DNA from: Bidens hawaiensis
Taxonomy: Eukaryota; Streptophyta; Magnoliopsida; Asterales; Asteraceae
Reading direction: 5' to 3'
Assembly: GCA_021521415.1 (NCBI GenBank)
Contig: JAIQDT010003013.1
Location: 1-64,000, forward strand
Length of the DNA stretch: 64,000 nucleotides
A program made the translations under genes and the position numbers. The notes beneath the pieces were generated by a model. That model worked only from the letters and a program-made list of their open reading frames with translations, did not search any database and was not told the origin of the DNA. Shown piece by piece: positions 57,637-64,000 of this stretch; the first letter of the stretch is position 1, and every line of letters starts with the position of its first letter.

Positions 57637-60600
57637 GAACAGTCAGCAAGAGCTGTGAACAAAAAGTGGGTTGTAGATAGTGGCTGTTCTAGGCACATGA
57701 CTGGCAACAAAGATTTGGCGCAAGAGTGGAAGAGTATACAAGGGGGCATGTTAGTTTTGCAGGATAAAGTGGAGGAAGAATTAGTGAAATTGGTAGTGTG
57801 ATTAATGGAAAAATCAAACTAGAAAAGATGAACTATATGGAAGAGCTGAAGCACAATCACATGAGCGTTTCTCAAGTATGTGACAAAGGTTATTCAATGC
57901 ACTTTACAAATGAAGAAGCCCTAGTTTTGCATCCTGGTATAAAATACCTGAGAAATGGATACTAATGAGAGATCCATGGGAGAAGAATCCTATGTGATGG
58001 ATATGAGAGCGGCTTCATCCGCCATTGAAGAATCTTGTTTGCTTTTAAAAGCGTCTGAGTCTGAATCTGAGTTATGGAATAGACGCATGGGACACATTCA
58101 CATAAGAAAAATGAAGTATATTGTCTAGAAAGCATTGGTGTTGGGAGTTCATTTCAAGAGTTTTGGGTTTGAAGACAAATGCATTCCTTTCAAGAAAGGG
58201 AAGCAACACAAGAAATCTCATTTGTCAAATTTGGTTAATTCCATCGTTACACCATTAGACCTACTCCACATGGATCTGTTTGGTCCCATAAATGTCAAAA
58301 TCCATGGGGCACATATTATTGCTTGGTGATCACTGACGATTACTCATGTTATCATGGGTGTATTTACTAGTGATCAAAGATGAGACGGTACAGATGGTGA
58401 TCAATCTGATTACTAAGGTTGAGAACCTTGTTGATGGGAAAGTTAAGTGCATAAGAAGTGACAACGAGATTGAATTCAAGAACTACCAAATGGAAATATT
58501 TTGCTTGCGGAAGGGAATAGAGCATCAATTCAGTGCAGCATACACCCCGCAGCAGCATGGAATTGTAGAAAGGAAGAATAGGACTCTAATTGAAGCCGCA
58601 AGAACCATGTTGGCGAATTCCAAGATATATGTCGCGTTCTGGGCAGAGGCTATTGCTGCAGCCTGCTATATCCTTAATAGATTTTACTTGTTAAAAAGCT
58701 TAATAAAAACATGTTATGAATTAATGCATAAGCGAAAGTCTAATCTGAAAGGATATGAGCCTTTTGGATCCCCTTGCACAATTTTAATCAAAAGTTCAAA
58801 ATTTGGTGATGTGACGGAAGAGGGTTTCTTTGTTGGATACGTTGTTGGATCCCCTAATAAACGTGTTGTTAACATAGCATCTAACAAGGTAGAAGTGGTG
58901 TGCAATACCGACATCACTAGTTATTCAGCACCTCTACCTTGTTCAGGATCCGAAGGGGCTTTCGATTATGATAAGTTATTTAAATCATTTAATATTCCTT
59001 TCATGGTGGATAATTCTGAAAAGAAATTAGCCACTCAGATTCTATATGATGAAGAAGAAGCTATAACTCCCACTACCTCAAGTACCAATGATGCTAAGCG
59101 AAACACCTCGAATATAGAAGATGGTAATTATAAAGAATTTTATAATCCTTTCCACAATCAGACAGGTTCAGAAGAAATTGATACCAACTTGGGTGAAGAC
59201 TTAATGGTTGATTTATTCTCAAATTTAAAAGTTCATACGGATCACCAGTTGAAAATATAATCGGAAATCCGAATGAGGGGGTACAAACAAGGAGAAACAT
59301 TGCAAAGACTGTGTGTGTATGTTGAGATACAAGAGACTGTCATACTCGATGAGTGTCTTTACTCATGTTTTATCAGTCAAGTAGAACCCAAAAATTATAA
59401 GATACCACTGAAGGATTGCTCATGGGTTGAAGCAATGCAAGAGGAGTTGGCACAATTAAAGAAGATGAATGTGTAGTCGTGGGTAGAAAAACCAAGTAAT
59501 GTACATGCTATAGGAACCAAGTGGGTGTTCAAGTGTAAAAAGGATGACAACGGCGTGGTTATAAGGAATAAGGCACATCTAGTAGTCAAATTTGTTAATC
59601 AACAAGAGGGAATAGACTGCAATTAGTTTTTTGCACCCGTCGCAATACTGGAAGCGATCAGGCTGTTTCTAGCCTATGCAGCATGTAAGGACTTCAATGT
59701 ATTTCAAATGGATGTGAAGTGTGCGTTTCTGAATGGAGAGGTTGACGAGTTGGTATATGTTGAACAAACACCTAGGTTTACTGATCCAAATCATCCAGAT
59801 CATGTGTATTGCTTGAGTAAAGTGTTGTATGGATTACATCAGGCACCTAGGGCATGGTATGAAACTCTATAAATGTATCTTCAGGTAAATGGGTTTGTGA
59901 GAGGAAATATAGATGCTACTCTATTTGTGAAATAGCAAAAGAGAGATTTTCCATTGGTCCAGGTTTATTTCGATGACATTATCTTCAGAGCATCTAAGAT
60001 AGAGATATGCAAGGAATTTGAGAAGGTCATGCAGGAGAAATTTGAAATGAGCGCAATGGGGGAGTTGAAATTTTTCTTAGGGTTGCAAGTTAATCAGAAG
60101 GCGAATGGTATGTTCACCCATATGACTAAGTATGTTCACGACATACTTGAGAAGTTCAATATGTAAGAAAGTGCACCCTACGGCACTCTGGTTTGCGTCA
60201 ACCACAAACTAAGACCTGATGCTGACAAACCAGGTGATGTGGTTACAACTTTGTACCGCTCAATGATAGGTTCTTTAATGTATGTAACTGCTTCTATACC
60301 AGCCATTATGTTTGCAATTATTTTGTGTGCTAGTTTTCAGGCTAATCCAAAGGAGTCACACTTGAAAGTAGTGAAGAGAAAATTGCGGTATGTGAAAGGG
60401 AATCCAAAGCTGGGATTATGGTATCTTAAAGGAGATGACTTAAAAATAGTAGCGTACACGAATTATGATTATGGAAGGGTGTAATCAGAACAAGAAATCT
60501 ACGACGGGAGGTTATCAATTTCTAGGAGGAAGGCTAGTGTCATGGCAATGCAAGAAGCATACCTCTGTTGCAATTTACACATGCGAAGTAGAGTATATAG

Positions 60601-60885
60601 CAGCCTCTAGTTGTTGCTCACAGGTTTTGTTGATACAACAGCAGATCCGTGATTATGGTCTGAATTGTACTCACACTTCTATGTTAACTGATATTACTGA
60701 TGCTATATTGGTCACTAACAACCCCTTCAGCACGATAAACCAAACACATAGAAATACGACATCATTTTATAAGGGACTATGTTGAAAAGAAATTAATTGT
60801 TGTGGAAAAGGTCGACATGTTGGATAATTTGGTTGATCTTTATACTAAGGCCTTTGATCGAACTCGTTTGCCATAATTAATTCAA
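57637..60885 (+). pseudogene. C2 pol, broken
   Basis: Protease (Asp-Ser-Gly-Cys, about 57680), integrase zinc region and core (58080-59000), RT (59400-60165) and RNase H (60465-60880) follow in copia order. RT has Tyr-Phe-Asp-Asp instead of Tyr-Val-Asp-Asp, and the first RNase H Asp of the Thr-Asp-Ser motif reads Asn, so activity would be lost. The longest open stretch is 58346-59260 (304 codons, integrase core). A TAG at 58126-58128 sits at the same place as the first TAG of C1 pol. Confidence 0.8.
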
Positions 60886-61760
60886 CTAAATGTATGGTAA
60901 ATCTTGAGGAAAAAAATAAAATAAAAAATAAAAAAACGTTGTTTTTAAAGCTTTTATATCTCATGGGAAATGATATGAATCTTCGTGTGAACAGCAAGAT
61001 CAACAAATGTAAGGTACTATAGCATAAACGGAAAGACTCTATAACCTATGTGTCGGTGGGCTCAACCCAAGAAAATGAAAAGTCAGTCTAACCGTTGACT
61101 TGTTGGAACTTAATTGAACTTGTTAAGATGTGGGACACATCTTAGGGTCTTGTAAATTTAACTAAGTCTTGAATAACGAAATAGATGAATGGTCGGGTCA
61201 TACACAAGCCTGTTGGTGTTTGGTCAACCCAATAAAATTGCAATATTTTAATCATGACAGTTAATAATAAGCTTAAAAAGTTTATATATCAACCAAAAGT
61301 TGAGGAAATATGTACAAACTTAAGAGGTTAAAGTTATAACTACATAGATGGGGTATCATTATAAGTCCGAAATACCTTGAATATAAGGCATGTAAGTACG
61401 TATTGTGTGGCATGAAAGTCCAACGTTCAACCATAACGTTTGACTTCGAAAAATATTCCAAGTTCTATAAGAAAATAAATGTTCTGTCATTAAAAAAAAT
61501 TTTGGCCGGGCATTAGGGGGTTGGAGTCAACAATACCGAGAATAGGCCAAATCTTAGAAAGTATGTGTGTTAATAAGTGTTCCTTGGTCGAACCTAGAAC
61601 GTTTGATCCCAACAACGAGATATTATCAATGTGATTTATTTTGTTTTATTATTTTAATTAAATTGTTGGTTACTCTCAGGATTTAACATTTCATAACACG
61701 CTTTTATACAAAGAGTTTAAAATTGAAATTTCTTTTGGCTGAAGTTATATTCGCCATAAA
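60886..61760 (+). other. Spacer after C2 pol
   Basis: No gene is visible. An A-rich run follows pol at 60905-60940, as in the C1 spacer. Confidence 0.45.
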
Positions 61761-61804
61761 CAATGAGCGAAGTTATTGGTAACTTCGCCTATGCTACTAT
61801 TTTG

Positions 61805-61812
61805 ATATAAAT
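61805..61812 (+). promoter_or_regulatory. Internal TATA box of C2 with upstream palindrome
   Basis: ATATAAAT lies 16 bases after a perfect palindrome (GCGAAGTTA, TTGG, TAACTTCGC; 61767-61788). A short ATG frame begins at 61883, followed by a donor CGG/GTAAGT at 61964 and a TTTTGCTAG acceptor ending near 62129. The layout parallels the internal promoter of C1. Confidence 0.4.
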
Positions 61813-62227
61813 ACGAGTTAAAGGCTTAAGTTCTCATTTTACCTTCAAAATTTTCCACGTGCGGCTTGATGGGAATGCCGTGATGGCACCAGACCAGGCT
61901 TCATTCCAACCAAATCCTAATGTGAGTCGGTCTCACTTTTTATGGTCATTAACAAATTTCCGGGTAAGTAGGGTTGGTTTGGTAACATCGGGTGTTATAA
62001 TATAAGTTTTTAACCACTAGTTTCTGTGTGCTTGAACGTTTTGGTGTGGTTGGATAGTGTAGGTTTTAATGCTCATTCAATAACAATGCTTTGTGGGTTA
62101 TTTACTTCGTGATCTATTTGTTTTGCTAGGAACGGAGCGGATTTTTGGTAATTCCGTTTAGTTTTGGGGTTTTGACGTAGTTCGAGGTTGATAAACTGAT
62201 CCCAAGAAAGAAGGAATATGACAGTTC

Positions 62228-62398
62228 AGATTCCACAGGCGAAGGAGAGATTCCATAAGCTCGCCTATGTGACAGTGAAGTAGGATTCAAAACGTGGACT
62301 AGAATATACATGGGAATTGGAATAAAAAATGAAACGGAAGTATATATCCACACTTATTCCAGTAGATCTCGAGAACGAGATTTAAAATAAGGAGGGGA
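62228..62398 (+). pseudogene. 3' end of a Ty3/gypsy pol, remnant
   Basis: One frame reads Asp-Ser-Lys-Arg-Gly, then Glu-Tyr-Thr-Trp-Glu-Leu-Glu, then Lys-Met-Lys-Arg-Lys-Tyr, with two stops in between. This is the typical C-terminal end of plant gypsy polyproteins after integrase. It is followed directly by a purine tract. It differs from the G1/G2 tail, so it belongs to another family. The upstream part of the element is missing. Confidence 0.6.
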
Positions 62399-62400
62399 GA
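62386..62400 (+). other. Polypurine tract
   Basis: AATAAGGAGGGGAGA precedes the LTR start at about 62405. Confidence 0.6.
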
Positions 62401-62404
62401 ATAT

Positions 62405-64000
62405 TGATATGGGCTAAATTATATATAAATATTATAATCATTCCCTATACTTTTGAGTAGCTTTTGGGTTGATTATATTAAATAATTTGGCTAATTGGTT
62501 CAAAATTAAATTTTATTTGTTTCAAGATGTTACAAGCTAAAGCGAGTATAACAATTCTCATAATAGATATAATTTGTCAAAACAAATAAATGGTGATAAT
62601 TAAAAAGGAATTTAATGTTATGTAAAGAATATTGCAATAGATGTTCATAAACCTTGTCTCATAATTGGTCGTTTATCACATTTAAAAATCATTTGAAAAT
62701 CATAAATGAGAATTAAAACTCATAATGCATCTTGAAACATGAATTGATTTAATTAAGTTGCATTAAATTGATAGCAAGTTATAAATAATAATTATAAGAG
62801 CTCAATATATAAATTGTTACTTATGACACTTTTATGATTATTTGCTTATAGTTTCAGGAATAAGAATGGAAAAATTAGTGGAAGTATATTGGGCTGAGCA
62901 GAAAAAGGTTTTGTGGGCTGTCAGTAAATAAACGATTAGGTTTTGGTGAGATGATATAAAAGGAATGATAATTTCCTTGGGTAAAAAGAGAGGAATAATA
63001 AAACGCAGGAGGGGGACACAAAAAGTTAATGGGTCTGCCCCTTTTGGCTACTGTGATTAAAAAACCAAGGAATTCAAGCACGCACGCTGGCCTTAGGAGG
63101 TCAACGTTTGGAATTAGAAGCAGCCTAGCACGTCTCTAAAATTCCACGGCCAATAAACAAGAAAAGAGAATTATTCAAGCAGGCAGGCACGTGAATTAAT
63201 TTAAGCTAGCAGGCTGCTCAATTAATTTAACCAGGCTAGTAGCTCAATCATATTTATATCTTTTTACGATGAACCGTAATATATATTTTATCTTTGTTTC
63301 ATTCGTAATAATGATTAGCTAAATTTGTTAGACTGCCTGGGTTTGGACGATTACTTTTTAGACTCGTTTTATTTTTTGTTTTGGATTTATTATTGATTGG
63401 TTCATGTTTTGGTAAAGTTTTTATTTTATTTGGTTGTGATGCATATGCGTATTTGGTATTAATTTATAATCAATTTGTGTTCCATATGCGTCTTTGTGAA
63501 CGTCTTTCATGTATGGATGCATATTAGGTTGTTTACTGTGTGTTTACAACTAGTTTATGGTATATAGTTAACGTATTCCATAGGAACGATAATTGAGAGT
63601 TTAAAGATACCTTATATTCTGTCACTAGAGAGACCGGGAGGTAATTAGGTGTCGTCTGTTTTGGTCCTTTGCGGGTTTGGGTAGTGATTGCACGGGAGTA
63701 AGTTATCCTAGACTTCCTTTAGATTTTTACAGATCCGAGTTATTACCGAATTAAATAAAAATACCCCTTTACGTCTTAGGGTGTTTTGTGATTAGAGAGA
63801 CCGGGAGGTAAATTTAGTCTTTGGGTACCTTAGCATAGTTAGGTATGGTGAGACCGGGAGGTGATCCGAACCATTAAATCGTTGAGCTTTACATGATATT
63901 TAGGGTTCTTAGGTATTGTTAGTGAGACCGGGAGGTGATCTAGCATACTTTAGTTATTCCTTAAGTTTCATATTTTTAGAATACGGTTACCGATCATAAA
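62405..64000 (+). repeat. 3' LTR of the second gypsy family, runs off the window
   Basis: It is inferred from the pol tail and purine tract just upstream; it starts TGATATGGGC. At least 1.6 kb long. No primer site or CA end is seen before 64000. Open frames inside are short and meaningless. Confidence 0.5.
63627..63936 (+). repeat. Four copies of GAGACCGGGAGGT
   Basis: The 13-base word occurs near 63629, 63797, 63849 and 63923, each followed by (A/G)A and unlike flanks. The irregular spacing argues against a simple tandem array. Confidence 0.85.

Larger units (their letters stand above)
54043..61970 (+). mobile_element. Older Sirevirus-like copia element C2, decayed
   Basis: A plus-strand relative of C1: 5' LTR 54043-54454, primer site (TTGGTATCAAAGC at 54458), leader with GCGAAGTT motifs, gag, pol, and a spacer with internal TATA. 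No 3' LTR is visible before a different gypsy tail appears at about 62.2 kb, so the 3' end is truncated. Dozens of stops and frameshifts show it is far older than C1. The right boundary is approximate. Confidence 0.8.

Overview
The window is intergenic-rich nuclear DNA of a flowering plant. The evidence is plant-type Ty1/copia and Ty3/gypsy elements primed by initiator-Met tRNA, non-autonomous Helitrons, hAT and foldback elements, a LINE tail, and one 11-exon plant gene. The Sirevirus-like element with a large third ORF resembles elements I recall from Asteraceae, so a daisy-family genome is my guess, not a demonstration. Well over 80% of the window is mobile-element sequence in nested layers. 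I see no rRNA, tRNA or CRISPR.

Layout. 1-17 kb: old elements on the minus strand. These are the 5' end of a copia element interrupted by a 3.0-kb solo LTR with a perfect target duplication, a 2.46-kb solo gypsy LTR, a gag-only LTR element carrying a hAT insertion, a 5'-truncated LINE with an 11-bp target duplication, and several inverted-repeat elements. 17.2-45.5 kb: two Ty3/gypsy chromovirus-type copies (G1, G2) in the tandem order LTR-internal-LTR-internal-truncated LTR. The first LTR is split by a very young 12.4-kb Sirevirus-like copia element (C1; LTRs differ at 2 of 431 bases; TSD AAATG). 46-52.6 kb: a single-copy gene on the minus strand encoding a 502-aa SMP/C2 lipid-binding protein of the SYT7/CLB1 type, apparently intact, with a Helitron on each side. 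53-53.4 kb: a decayed GRF zinc-finger fragment. 54-61 kb: an older, heavily mutated relative of C1 (C2). 62.2-64 kb: the 3' tail of another Ty3/gypsy element and the start of its LTR.

The most interesting observation is in C1 and C2. Each has a TATA box in the LTR with a GCGAAGTT motif (a palindrome in C1) just upstream, and a second TATA box between pol and the third ORF with a palindrome of the same motif just upstream. In C1 the internal TATA box is followed by a splice-donor-like site and a strong acceptor ending two bases before the third ORF's ATG. A similar acceptor lies just after the gag stop in both elements. This suggests the element carries a second copy of its own promoter module to express a large non-pol protein. 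The same two elements also share an in-frame TAG at one position of the integrase zinc-binding region, although C1 inserted very recently.
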